A stretch of DNA of 51,964 nt, taken from Paramecium sonneborni (lineage: Eukaryota; Ciliophora; Oligohymenophorea; Peniculida; Parameciidae). Below, piece by piece: positions 35,794 through 48,557 of this stretch. The translations under genes were made by a program, and so were the position numbers. The number at the start of each line of letters is the position of its first letter. The first letter of the stretch is position 1. The stretch spans positions 462,020 to 513,983 of the forward strand of contig CAJJDN010000016.1 in the NCBI GenBank assembly GCA_905182985.1. Reading direction: 5' to 3'. Under the pieces are notes generated by a model. The model was given only the letters and a program-made list of their open reading frames with translations, was not told the DNA's origin and did no database searches.

Positions 35794-37332
35794 ATGTTTC
35801 ATTCTTTTCTATTTCCTCCAAATAGTAAATCAATCTAAGAGCCTAACAAAGATTAAAATATGTAAAATTTCTAAAAGAATCAATCACCAAAACTTTCTAA
35901 ATACTTAGAAAATGAAATCATAAAATTAAATTTTTAAAAAGAGCAAGAGAGACGAAAATCCTTATAGTAATAATCATAACTAATTGAAGAAGAAATTTAA
36001 AATAAATTACTATTATAATAACGAATTAACAAAAAAGAAAGAGATTTATTTGCTGGATAAAAAAATTCAATATTTTTGGGTGTCTAAGAGATTAGACCAA
36101 AGAATAACTTTAATAAACCATTATATCATAATAACTAATACTCTTCTATTGATTATTAATAAAATAATCATACAAATAGGGATGAAGCCAGTAATCGATA
36201 AAGATCAACAACCATAAACAGTAGTAAAAATCAAAAATACTTACCTTTTTGCATTATAGAGCAAGAAATTCCAATTGAATAATAAAATAATATGATTTAA
36301 TGCAATTAAGTTTTAGATTTTAAAATATCAATTGATTCCTAGCATTCTAACTATTAACAAGAAAGGAAATATCGTAAATAAATACCTAACTATATAAATT
36401 TTTTCTAAAATCGATTTGATCAGCCTTATAAAATGGCTAAAGAAGAGTTTGAAAAACTTTTGAAGTCTTAAAATATATTTAAATAATGGGGTTTTATAAT
36501 GATTTTTATATTTCGATTAATTAAACTAATGAGATCAAAAAAGATCTAATAAATTTAAAATTTAAAAAATTTAAAAATTAGATTCGAATCTTTCAATTTA
36601 TAATAAATTGAAGAATTAAAATTAAATTGGCATGAAAAATTAATGTAATCAGTATTCGAAACAATTAAATTAAGCAGATTTTATTCAAATTTTCGATAAA
36701 ATTAAAGTCCAAATCATAAGCAATTTATCCAAAATCGTAAATAATGGATCTTAAAATTATCCTAATTGTTTTTTGAGAAATTGGTTGAAATGACGAAAGT
36801 TGAAAATTTGAACCAAGAAATTTTTGTTTAAGCACAATATCATATTTTTTAAATAAATTAGAAGGGAAGCTTATTTATAGCTAAAAGAATAAAGACAAAA
36901 TTAAATAAAAAAGAGTAGACTCTTTTAATTTGTGATTACATATTCTTTTCATTTATAATTGAAGAAATTATATTGAATTCCAATTAGTTACTTTGTATAA
37001 ATGAGCTTCATTTAGCAGAATGTAAATTTTAACTAGTATCAATTTGTAGTTTTATATAAATTCTCTTTATGAATTACTTTAAGGAAATGTAATTATATTA
37101 ACCTAAAATATCTAAAATTATATAGAAAAGATTAAGTATTGGTAAAAATAAAAATCAACAGCTAAAAATTATTGAGGATGAAGATATTGAAGAAAATGAG
37201 TATATTATTGCTGGTTTGAATAATCAAGAATTTTATGAGAAGTTAATCAATGAAAATTAGAAGTGGTACTAAGATATCTCAACCTATTTTAAAAATTGTG
37301 TTAATAATCTATCCTCTTTGAATAACATTTGA
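35794..37332 (+). CDS. Tandem-family paralogue C (unknown, LFIAKR motif)
   Basis: 512 aa, intronless. It starts MFHSFLFPPNSKSIQEPN, with a Q/K-rich coil near residues 30-80 and a disordered region to about 230. The basic-hydrophobic helix here is WGFIMIFIFRLIKLMRSKK. The family motif SLFIAKRIKTKL is followed by the helix LLICDYIFFSFIIEEIIL. The acidic IIEDEDIEENEYIIAGL block precedes NNQEFYEKLINENQKW and the end CVNNLSSLNNI. It shares with D the (I/F)xGLxxxxxF(Y/I) block before the last helix. Function unknown; the absence of introns contrasts with the other members. Confidence 0.7.
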
Positions 37333-37417
37333 TTTTGATATTATATATGCTTATTTTATAATAACTTATTTTAGATGAAAATATTAATCCAAATAAATCC
37401 TATTTGTTTTAGGGCAA

Positions 37418-37853
37418 ATGGAAACACTCATATAAGAAATGAAGTATCATTTAGCAGTAATATTCTATCACTCTAAAGTAAAATAGAGAATTAATTGATA
37501 AGGATTTAAGAAATAGCCTTCTTGATCAATTTAATTTGGATTTATAAAAACTATAAAATATGATCAAAACATGAAATTAAATGCTTAAATATATAATAGT
37601 GGAAATTGAAAATAAATAACTCTAACTGCAAAATGAAATTCTTTCATAATAAATGATAAAATCTAGATAGTAGTAGAAAATAATTCAAGAGAATATCAAA
37701 AAAAAATTAACTTTGAAACCCTCAAAACTCTTAAAAATACATGCCTTATATATTTAAAGTAATAAATCAATATATATTAAAAAAATCATTAATTATTTAA
37801 TAAATAAAGGAAAATCTTAATTCGAGTTTATTAGGGAAAATGGAGTATGTTGA
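37418..37853 (+). pseudogene. Coiled-coil ORF broken by an in-frame TGA
   Basis: With a 22-nt intron the frame reads METLIQEMKYHLA, QNRELIDKDLRNSLLDQF and LQKLQNMIKT, then TGA at 37572-37574. It continues in the same frame as QMLKYIIVEIENKQLQLQN and EILSQQMIKSRQQQKIIQEN up to TGA 37851. Both halves are coiled-coil-like and no intron boundary could remove the TGA. It therefore looks like a decayed gene, perhaps a lost neighbour of the tandem array. Two unrelated small ORFs are the alternative. Confidence 0.45.
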
Positions 37854-37914
37854 TGTCCTGATATTATTTTCACTTATAAGGTAATAAAATTGATTTTTAA
37901 TGTAAAAGTAAAAC

Positions 37915-37998
37915 AAAAGCTGTTATTTTAAAATTATTTAGCTATTCAAAAATAAAAAAAGCTGCTATTTAAAATTATTAAGCTAGTCAAAATTAAAA
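37915..37998. repeat. Two imperfect 42-bp direct repeats
   Basis: Two adjacent units, each containing AAAAGCTG, then a TATTT-AAAATTATT core, then TAGCTA or AAGCTAG, then TCAAAA. They differ by a few substitutions and short indels. Noncoding, between paralogues C and D. No function is evident. Confidence 0.6.
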
Positions 37999-38446
37999 CA
38001 TACATTATCAAAATATAAAAACAGTCTTTTAAGCTGAGTTTGTTTATGTAAAATGGAACAAGAATTTTAATCTTAAAAGTTAAAAATAAGCAAAATAATT
38101 TTTTAAACTTATAGAGTAATTTATTATAAAAATAAAAAAAAAAAGAATAAAAAAAAAGAATAAATAGATTTAGTATTCGACTTGGAAAAATAACTTAAAT
38201 AAATTTTTTCCCAAAATTAATCTCAAATAGGATTTAATTGTCATAATTTTTATCTTAATATTTTAAAGGTCCTTAATTTTAGCTCAATTCCAAAAGCAAC
38301 TTGAATGGATTTCAAATGTTAGCAAAATTTTTCATAAAATATTTCTGTAAATTCAGACAATTAAAAAGATCAAATAAAACAATTTATATATTTACTAATT
38401 AATCGTTTCTTTATTAATTATTTTTTTTTAATACATCATCAAAGTA

Positions 38447-40066
38447 ATGCTCTAACTATTATAACCAGGACAATTTAATTTACATGTTACCGATAAAAAT
38501 TCAGTGTTAAGTCCAAGACAAAATGATCTCTATCACTAACCTTATGTTATTAAATTAAGAAACAAGCCAATACTTTTAGATTCATCATTATTAGGAAAAG
38601 AAACATTAACAGATAGTTACCTCTCATAAACTAATGAGTAAGCATATAATAAATATCAAGACATTCCGAAAATTAACTATTAAAATAAAAATTATGTGAA
38701 TTGGAAAATTAAAGTCTAAAATAGCAGAATTAATTTTTGAGTAGAGAATTAGGATAAAGATAAAAAGAAATATCTAAACTTTTAAAAATCTGCAAAAATC
38801 AATATCTGCCACAAGTTAACAAACATAAAATTACTCCTTTTTTCGAATAAGAATGTTCAGAATATTTACCTTCTTCAGTTATTTTCTATCAAAATGGAAT
38901 TGATACAAAAAGAACTTAATCATATGATTATTAATATTCTTAAAGAAATGATAATTAATCTGAAACTAATTCTTATAAGCATACTAATAGAAATATTAGG
39001 CCCAGTAGAATTCAATCAAGAAATTCAAGAGAACTTTAAAATTATTAAGAAGATCATTCAAATTTACAATTACCTAGTGTGCATATGAGAACTACCTCAA
39101 GAGAAAATTAAATTTCAAATAGAAAAAAAAGATATCTTAAAAATAATTCCCGTTTAAGGGTTTATCTCATATTTATTTTGGCTTATGTTAGATGGTGCCT
39201 TGTTTATAGGTATTATTTATATCTTATTAGATAGGTAAAAAAGAAATAAAAAAATGTAACAATTAAAATTGATTCGATAAAAGTATACAAAATGTCTTGA
39301 CAACATAGCTAATTAAGATGTACTGATTTGCAAAGATATTATTAGATAATGGATATCTAATATTACAGACCCATTAATAAAATCTTTTTCTTCTCATTAA
39401 TTAATACAATAAGCAAATGAAAATTCTAAAAATCCCAATAGTGCAATCTCCATTTAGGCTAGACAAAAGTAATTAATTCTATTAACAAATAATTTTTTGA
39501 CAAATATGGAAAAAATCACAGAGAAGGATAAAATGCCAGAATTAGTATAAAACTCTTTATTTTTATCTTTGTTTAAGAGTTAGAATGTCAAAGCCCCTTT
39601 ATTTGTAGCTAAAAGAACCAAATATTAAACTAAAAATACCCTAAAAATTGGAAACTATTAAGAAAAAATGATAATAGGTGAATATTTCATTTTCAGGCTC
39701 TTAGCATTTCATTTAATTGAAGTCTCAAATAATATAGTTTATCAAAATATGAACCATAAAATGCACTGTAAATTTCTCATACTAGCCATATTGGGGATTT
39801 TATAAATTTAATTTTAAGATTACTTTTCTGAATTAAAACAATTAGATGAACCTTCAACAAAACTATTTTAGAGAAGAATAAAAATAAGCAAATCCTAAGA
39901 TATTTCTATAATTACAGATGAAAATATAGATCAAGAAGAATCTCTAATATTTGGACTTCATGATAGATAAAATTTTATAAACATTATGGAAAAAAATTAA
40001 GAATGGCTTTAAGAAATTTGTATCAAATTTGGTAAAATCTTAAATAATTTGCATTCAATCTTATGA
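38447..40066 (+). CDS. Tandem-family paralogue D (unknown, LFVAKR motif)
   Basis: 519 aa with introns of 32 nt (GTG start, less usual) and 28 nt; exactly 520 codons. It starts MLQLLQPGQFNLHVTDKNS. The N-terminal 240 residues are disordered. A basic-hydrophobic helix follows (RLRVYLIFILAYVRW), then a coil-like stretch (KSFSSHQLIQQANENSKN). The family motif PLFVAKRTKYQ comes before the helix KMIIGEYFIFRLLAFHLIE. The acidic block NIDQEESLIFGLHDRQNF precedes the end CIKFGKILNNLHSIL. This is the member most like C in its C-terminus. No known domain recognised; the hydrophobic stretch may mediate membrane or protein contact. Confidence 0.68.
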
Positions 40067-40764
40067 ATTTTATTTGATTATATTTGTAGATATTTTTAAT
40101 TTAATCCTTTAACTATTAAGATGAGATTCTCCTATTCACAAATATATATATTATAATATTTTTCACATTTTTGATAACAAATTTAATATTCATGAAATTT
40201 TTTGCATTTAAGAATTTATCAAAGCCATTTATTTTTAATAATTAAATAATTATCAGAATTTTGAGCAAAAACTAAGCATAATTGACTGGTATTAGGTTTA
40301 ACTATATTTTATTTTCGAACCTACAAATTAATATCAGTAGAATATCAATTAATTTAAATAATAAAAAGCTCATGAATTTATATTAATTTTATCTAGTTAA
40401 GATTTTAAAGTATCATTATGTATTCTAATTATAATTGTACTTTTAATAAGAAATTAAAAGTTTTGAATCTATATTGATGCTTTTTAATTTATTATATGAA
40501 ATAATTAGCAGGAATAATGGATAGGAATCTAAAATAAAAAGAGTAACATGATATAAAATAGTAATATAAAATTTTATCCCTAAATTACCCAAATATTCTA
40601 CATCAATAAAATTTTTGAAAATAAATTTATTTAATATAATCAATAATATACGTATAATTCATGACATAACATACGATTATTAATGTGGCTATTATAATAA
40701 TGGATATTAAAATAACCATATTTTTTTTTTAATAAATATTAATCATAAACGAATAGTAATCAGG
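40067..40764. other. Intergenic AT-rich DNA
   Basis: Seven hundred bases after paralogue D. Short open frames on the minus strand around 40443-40643 are hydrophobic and low-complexity and not convincing. No repeat or RNA gene seen. Confidence 0.5.
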
Positions 40765-41166
40765 TCAATATTGTTTAAATAAGCTGGTCAAGGATGTTTA
40801 ATATAATAATAGAATCTGTTTTTATAAAATTAATTGAGATTAAAGTCTCCAATATCCAGTAGTGTTGACTTTAAATGAAATTTCTGATACAAACAGGTTA
40901 GAATCTGATGAATTTTCAGAGTGATAATTTAATTAAATTGAGTTGATATTCTTGATGATTTAACTTATTGATGTAGGATAATTAGATAAGAACTATTGAA
41001 GTTTATCAATATTGTTTATTTTTGAGTTAGATTTAAAATTTGTGAGTTAAAATATTCTATGAAAATATATCGTGAATTATTAGATTTTGATTTGATTTAG
41101 ATATGAGATTTATTTAGTATAGTAGGAAATTATTAACTATAGATAAAATTTGATAAATTTGAGAAC
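40765..41166 (-). pseudogene. Possible gene remnant or incompletely modelled gene
   Basis: An open frame of about 133 codons without TGA but also without an ATG. Its end reads NNIDKLQQFLSNYPTSISQ, LNYHSENSSDSNLFVSE and TTGYWRLQSQLILQKQIL before TGA 40765-40767, with a protein-like composition. A TGA at about 41165 closes the frame upstream and no intron rescues a start. Either a 5' exon was missed or the gene has decayed. Confidence 0.3.
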
Positions 41167-41324
41167 TCAAAGAGAAAATAATAATGATGTAAGTAGTTAC
41201 TGGGAATAGAAATATAAAGATGATAATAATAAATTTATGTATTTTTGAATAGTAAAATTTTAATGTTAATAATTGATTAGTTTAATATATAAAAGTTTTA
41301 TAAAAAAGAATATAAGTTAGATTG

Positions 41325-41576
41325 ATGAGAAAGCAAATATTAAGTTTTGTATTTAGTAAAGGATTTGTAAGAAGAAGGAATTTATGGTATGTTGCATTTG
41401 CGACTCCTTTTATATTATTTTTAACTGAATATGAATCACATAAGGTAGAATTAATAGCATAGTTGGCTTGGAGATAAAGATTTGCTTTCTCTTAATTTAA
41501 TTCACCCTAAGTAGAATGTAGTAAGGAAGAATTTGCTATAATTGACCATAAAATAAAAATGAATACCCCAAAATGA
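41325..41576 (+). CDS. Small protein with one membrane segment
   Basis: 83 aa, intronless. The sequence begins MRKQILSFVFSKGFVRRRN, basic and amphipathic, then a hydrophobic stretch LWYVAFATPFILFLTEY (about residues 20-36), then a polar tail with AWRQRFAF. The basic lead plus a single membrane helix is typical of small mitochondrial inner-membrane subunits, which is an inference only. No family recognised. It converges on the actin gene (49 bp between stops). Confidence 0.55.
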
Positions 41577-41625
41577 GTATATTATATAAAATGCTATTTA
41601 TATTGATTATTAATATTTTTATGTC

Positions 41626-42807
<1,182 letters not shown>

Positions 42808-42880
42808 GTGTTTACAGATATATAAAAGATATTATTGATTTACATTACATTTCTCTTACCTTTTTCTAGAGCAAATTAAA

Positions 42881-43510
42881 TCAATTAAATCTTATCACAT
42901 ACCCCCACAATATTTATTAATTATAACATATTATATGTATATTACACAACCTTCTACATTTCTAACTTTTATCATCATCTCTATTTAACTCTATCAACCA
43001 TTCTATTTATTTTATATTCTTATCACCAACCTCAATTACTATAAACTCAAGAATTGCAAAATTTATATAATTTTTATTCTTCCTATCAAATATAAATTAT
43101 ATGGAATCAATAATTCCCTTCACATTATACCTTTCTTTCACCAAATTATTCACATTCACTTTCATTCTATAAAATTCATTTATTCTCTTTTCTAAGAATT
43201 TATACTATTTCTTACATTCTCATTTTACTACAACTTACTAATACATGATATCTCTAAATTCTATCTTCTTTTAATTAATTAAGTTCTCTCAAATTAATTA
43301 GATTATTTTATATTCAATCATTTTATATATTCTTTCAATCATTCCTTCAATCTATCAATATAATTTACACTAGTCACATTATTCTTATACTTTCTTACAA
43401 ACCTTTTTGTGATTTTATCCAGATTTATTTAAAAAATATCTGTATTTTAGAGTTTCAAATTCTTTAATTAGCTCTTTAATGTAATTACAAATTATAAATT
43501 TTAGCAATTT
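42881..43510 (-). pseudogene. Long frame interrupted by three in-frame TGA codons, upstream of actin
   Basis: A single minus-strand frame of about 200 codons stays protein-like throughout: YIKELIKEFETLKYRYFLN, then TGA, QIEGMIERIYKMIEYK, TGA, ENLINQKKIEFRDIMYQQ, TGA, ECKKQYKFLEKRINEFYRM, ending LWGYVIRFN with TGA at 42881-42883. The last segment alone runs 108 codons. No GT...AG pair removes the internal TGAs without breaking frame. It most likely is a decayed coiled-coil gene. Purine-rich spacer DNA mimicking coding is the alternative. Confidence 0.4.
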
Positions 43511-43539
43511 ATAATGTATAAAATTTTGATATTAAAAAT

Positions 43540-44109
43540 ATGTTATAAGCACATTTAAACTTTGATAATTTGAGTAATAACTATAGTTTACCTAAGATTA
43601 AATCATTAGATTTATTAAAACCTGTATCTTTAAAAGCAATGAATAATTTTCAAATACAAGATCATAAATTTTTATAACCCTAAGTGAAACAGAAAAAATT
43701 AGAATTAAAATAGGTGCTGTAGTAATTGAATAATAAAAATAACTTTAATTTTTAATTACATAATTACAATAAAACACCAACATTTGATAAGGAAATCCCT
43801 AATAAAATACCAAAAATAAAACTTAAAATAATACCTAGAGAAGAAAATGATTCTAAATTAAGTTTGGATAAATTTACATTTAAAGATCCAAATACTCCTC
43901 GACCAAATAGGATTTTTATGAAAAAAAAAGAATTAGATAATTAATAATTAAAAAACTTGAGTATGAATGGGAAAGTATCTCTAAAAATGAAAACACAATA
44001 AATGGAATAATTAAAGAGCATATAATCTACAGTTCTCTATTATTTATCAAAATAAACTGATAAATTAGATCATCATTTTGATTAACTTGAAAATTAATTA
44101 GTATTTTGA
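43540..44109 (+). CDS. Unknown K/N/Q-rich protein
   Basis: 189 aa, intronless. It starts MLQAHLNFDNLSNNYSLPKI. The sequence is basic, rich in K, N, L and Q, with a coil-like stretch (QPQVKQKKLELKQVLQQL) and a short motif-like region (KFTFKDPNTPRPNRIFM), followed by a coil (KMKTQQMEQLKSIQSTVLYY). No domain is recognised. The long undisturbed frame and clear TGA end make it a real gene; the role is unknown. Confidence 0.65.
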
Positions 44110-44369
44110 ATCAAATATTATTTACCATTATTATAAATGATTATCTATTATTTAGAGGTTTACAAACTTAATGTGTAATTTTTTGTTGAGAAAACTATAC
44201 TTTTTCTGTTTTTATCATAGAATAACTTAAATATTTAGATTGATTATGCATAATTCATCATTTAAAAAAAATCAAAACTGTACTTTTATCTCATTTTAAT
44301 TTTTGGATGATCAAAAATAGGATTGATAATGATAAAATTAAAAGCAAATATTATTATTATAAATAAACT

Positions 44370-45896
44370 ATGGAGATTCCTTTGGCAGCAACATTTTTAG
44401 GATTGTTTGGATGGAATGTCTATTAACTTATTAAAAAATTTAAAGCAAGAGAAAGATAAAGTTGTTTGGTAAAATTAATAGAAGACCAATCTAACTCTTT
44501 GATAATGACTTTATCCCCTTATAAAAAGAGAAAAATAACTGATTTTAAAGAGGTTGTTATCAAGAATCCTTAAATTGTTGAAATCTAAGATAATAAAGAA
44601 TAATACGATTGTGATTCATATTAAAGAATCTAAACAGTATTAGAATAAGTGGAATATGAAAGATTTTAAGAATAGGATTACATAGATAATGCCTAAAATT
44701 TTAACTCAAGTGTTTTTGCTTAAAACAAAGATGATTTAAGGAAAAACAAATAAAATAAGGATTTTTCATTCACAAGCTAAAATTAAAATCAAAATGATGA
44801 AGATTAAAAAATTAATAATCTTGAAATCTATGATCAAGTTAATGAATAACATGAACATTGTTCTGATTTAGCAGAAAAAGAAACCAATAATAATACTTTA
44901 ACAAATGTAAAAGAATAATAATAAATCAATTAAGTTGATGATGATTTTAATTATAATAATCAAATTTAGAGATTTTAAAACAATTCTTTTGATGATTAAA
45001 TATTGTAAGGAGTTTAAAATTCAAATTTTTAAATTAATAACATAAATAATGAACAGCCAATATTTTAATAAGGAAATTATACAATAGGATAATTTTAAGT
45101 AATATCTCACAATCTTGAAGTATAATCAAATATGTTTTAAAATTTTTACAATCCCAATCAAGAAGAATCAATATTACCATTCTTTGCTTAAAATAATACA
45201 TTAATCCCATCTCAATAATCATCTAATTTAATTCAAAATATTTCTTAACCCATATATGAATTACCTAAAATATTACAGGAGACTCTTAATTAAACTTAAT
45301 AATAAAAAATTGAAAACGAATAGAATAATTAAAACTATTTTCACAATTTTACATAAAATTGCTAACCTATTTATTCAGTAAATAATATTTAATAATCTAA
45401 TTAAATATTTAATCAACTATTTTAAGGAATTTCGAATAACTAATTGAATAAGGAATTACTTCATTCTTAAAATTCAATCTAATATTAACCAAGAGGTAGT
45501 TTATACATTTAGGATATTAAAAATAAAAATACAATATTTTAAAATATTGGTTTCAAAGAACAAACATAATTACCTAGATTTTAGAATGAAGAAGAATAAT
45601 TTAGTTTCAAAAAAAGAAATACTAAATTTGAGGAATTAAATTTAGAATAGAATTAATTTAAAAATGATGGCTAAAAAACTTCTATCAACAATATTCAATA
45701 ATCAAAATTAAATAAAGGACAAGCAATATTTATTACAAATTCAATCGATAATCAACCTAAATAACAAAAAGAGTTAAAAAGCAGTCATTTTAATGATTTC
45801 TCATTTTATTTATAATTATTGGGAGGAGGAGGAGGACTCAATACTAAAGTAAGCGTGCCATCAGGAAATTTATTAAAATTATTGCTGAATAATTGA
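44370..45896 (+). CDS. Q/N-rich protein with an N-terminal membrane segment
   Basis: 508 aa, intronless (509 codons). It begins MEIPLAATFLGLFGWNVYQ, a hydrophobic segment (residues 3-20) followed at once by basic LIKKFKARERQ, fitting a signal anchor with a cytoplasmic C-terminus. SPYKKRKITDF near residue 55 resembles a nuclear-localisation patch. From about residue 80 to 480 it is low-complexity, dominated by N, Q, F, I and E. The end is LLGGGGGLNTKVSVPSGN before a hydrophobic tail. The anchor-plus-NLS-plus-disordered plan is seen in membrane nucleoporins (Pom121 type), but there are no FG repeats, so this is only an idea. No family is recognised. Confidence 0.65.
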
Positions 45897-47624
45897 TTTT
45901 GATATAGTATATAATTTAAGATTAATTTCTTTGCAAATTTAAAGTTAAAACTCATTTAAATTTATAATGAAAGTAAAAATATACCCTAAACCAAGGATGA
46001 TTTAAATTATAAAATGGTATAATATAGAATATCAAACAATATTCCTAGGTTATAGAAATCAGAAATAAATCAATATAGAGCTCTAAATTTATAACTTATA
46101 ACAAAATAGTAAACCATGCTTATTTTAATTGATTTAGGAGTGTAGTCATTTTTCATTGCTAAAATTTTTTAGCTTCTTTATTCTAATTAATTTTGAATTT
46201 TTAAAACCTAAGTACTTTGCTGCTATAAATTTTACTTAACACACTCCCTTAAAAGTTTCTTTTTAGACCATCATCTTTCAAATTTATTGCATTTGGAAAT
46301 ACTTATTTAATTAATTAATTACATTAAAGAATTATTGAAAAATTGAAACTTTCAAAGCAATAACTTTATAATTTAATTTAATAAACTAGTTTAAAATAAC
46401 TAAATTTAGTTTATTTAATTAATTATAGCATTAATGGAATTCATTTTATAAAAGTTGATTCATCAAATTAAATATAATTCTCAGTTTTAGAGAATAATAA
46501 ATAAATATTTAATTTAGAATAATTTTGTAGAATTATAAGTCCTTTATTAATTTATATTTTTATCCTTTAATCATAATATAAATTAATCCAAAAAATTCAA
46601 ACAGGATTTGACTTATTATTTATAGTTATCTAATAAATGATTATTAACTGCTTTACTTTGAAAAAACATTTATAATTAATTTAAATAAAAACTGTTATTG
46701 AATTAGCTTCAATAAATGAATAACTAAAATTTTAGGTAATCAACTATTTTGTAATTATTTAATATATTTAAAAAAATAGTTTTGGAAAAATAGATTATTG
46801 ATGCAAATTAATTTGAAGTATTACAATTTTTAAGATTCAGTATTTCAAAATATGTTAAACAAATATTTAGAAGCTTCTCTTAATATATATGTGTAACAAA
46901 AAAATAAGAAAAATTGTTTTTAAATTAATAATTTCTTCATCAAATTAGTTCTTATAAAGAATAATTTAATTTCTAGGCTTCTAAAAAATTAAATTTGCTT
47001 AAAATTCAAATAAGTGATTAATTTGAATTATTAAGCTTAATGCGAAAATTATTAGATTAGATGAAACGTAAAATAAAAATATTAAATAAATAATAATTGA
47101 AATTTTGTAAAATTAAAATCATTCATATTCTAAATATAAATTGTAAACATTTTAAGATTGAATGCATTATTCGATAAAAGTTTCGATTAAATAATCATAA
47201 GTTTGGTCGTCCACTATTTTTGATGTTCAAAGTACTTTTATTTAAATTAAATTAGATTATTACAATCCTCTTCATTAAGCCAAATGTTCTAAATAAATAG
47301 GTTTTATTTTAAGTTTTTATTACCTCTAATAAAAATATCTTAATTAAATTTCACTAGTTTTTTGGATTTACTTTGAGGTCAAAAAATAGATTTTGCAAGA
47401 GCTTAAAATTATTTTCATTTATAATTCATCTAAAATCTTTATTTTTATTTTAGTTTTCTCAATATTATTACAATATTACTAATTAAAATTTAATTATTTA
47501 CTAATCTATTTTTTTTGAATTTTAAAAAATAATTTAAAAATTATCTTAGTATGAATAAGAGGAGATTAAATATAATAAGAGAAATTATTTGATTTATTTA
47601 ATCTTTTATTAATATTTTTGTTGA
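45897..47624 (+). pseudogene. Probable decayed gene(s) with long TGA-free frames
   Basis: Three protein-like frames follow one another. 45903-46196 reads NESKNIPQTKDDLNYKMVQY, EINQYRALNLQLITKQQT and FQLLYSNQF before TGA. 46200-46640 is a leucine/isoleucine/glutamine-rich frame with two TGAs. 46720-47624 is open for about 300 codons but low-complexity (F, I, L, K, N). No ATG-to-TGA model with sensible introns links them. The first block vaguely recalls the helical dimerisation region of ciliate histidine kinases, a weak impression. A degenerating gene is the best guess; a real gene with introns I could not place remains possible. Confidence 0.35.
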
Positions 47625-48557
47625 AATTTATCATTCACAAAGGAAAAATAATAGATATATAGACATTTCATTTAAAATATTTTTGATATTTGTAATTACT
47701 TCTATTTCAAATCAAATAATGTTTATTAATCATTTACACTAAAAAAATTAAGCGAACATAAATTCATTATCTCTATTATTTTTGTGTCCTTATTAATATA
47801 TCATTAATCTGATTTAAAAGAATTGAACTGATAATACTGAAAGAAGCTGATTCTCATCAATCAATAAGGCAACATTTCATTAATATGAACTAATATTTCA
47901 AATGATTTTAGATGGGATTGCTCAATTACTTAACGCAAAAGTTAGAAAAGTACTGGGGAATTAATTAATTTTGTTCCTCTTTTAATTATACAAGAATAAC
48001 GTGAATGGAAACTGTAATTCTCAATAATATAACCATATATTTAAAAATTAAAGTTTTATCGAAAAAAAAATAAAATTAGGATTATTTTAATTAACAATTA
48101 GTTTTATATATTTTATTAGTGTTTGGATAAATTAATAAGCGATAAATCCAGCTTTTCATTTAAATCAATTATTTAAAATCCAAAAGCATATAATTTTAGA
48201 ATTTTGTTTCAGAATAAAAACTTTTTACTCGTATCAATTTAAAAAAAGTGTTTAAGTTAGTTAATTTAAATTAGATAAAAATTTACAAATTTATCCTTTT
48301 ATCAACTAATAAAAAAGAATAAATTATATATTAGCTAGATTTGCAAATCTAATTGTATATAAAGAATTATATCAAAAAATATTTATATTAAATTATTTAC
48401 TCATTAAATATATATATATATATAAATATAAATTAAAAAAAAAATATATTTATTTTATTACTTAGATATATTAAACATCTAATTTAATTATTATGAATTT
48501 AGAGAAAATTAATTTATAAAAATAATAATCCTTAAAAATTAATTGAATGAGTGAGTT
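47625..48557. other. AT-rich intergenic DNA
   Basis: More than 900 bp with no usable reading frame and a short TA dinucleotide run at about 48410-48430. This is the most AT-rich part of the window and separates the decayed stretch from the gene ending at 48558. Confidence 0.5.

Larger units (their letters stand above)
37333..38446 (+). other. Spacer between paralogues C and D, with a decayed coding stretch and a short repeat
   Basis: 1.1 kb, unlike the 47- and 84-bp spacers earlier in the array. It holds a coiled-coil reading frame broken by TGA (37418-37853, listed separately) and an imperfect direct repeat (37915-37998). The remainder is AT-rich without features. Confidence 0.6.
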
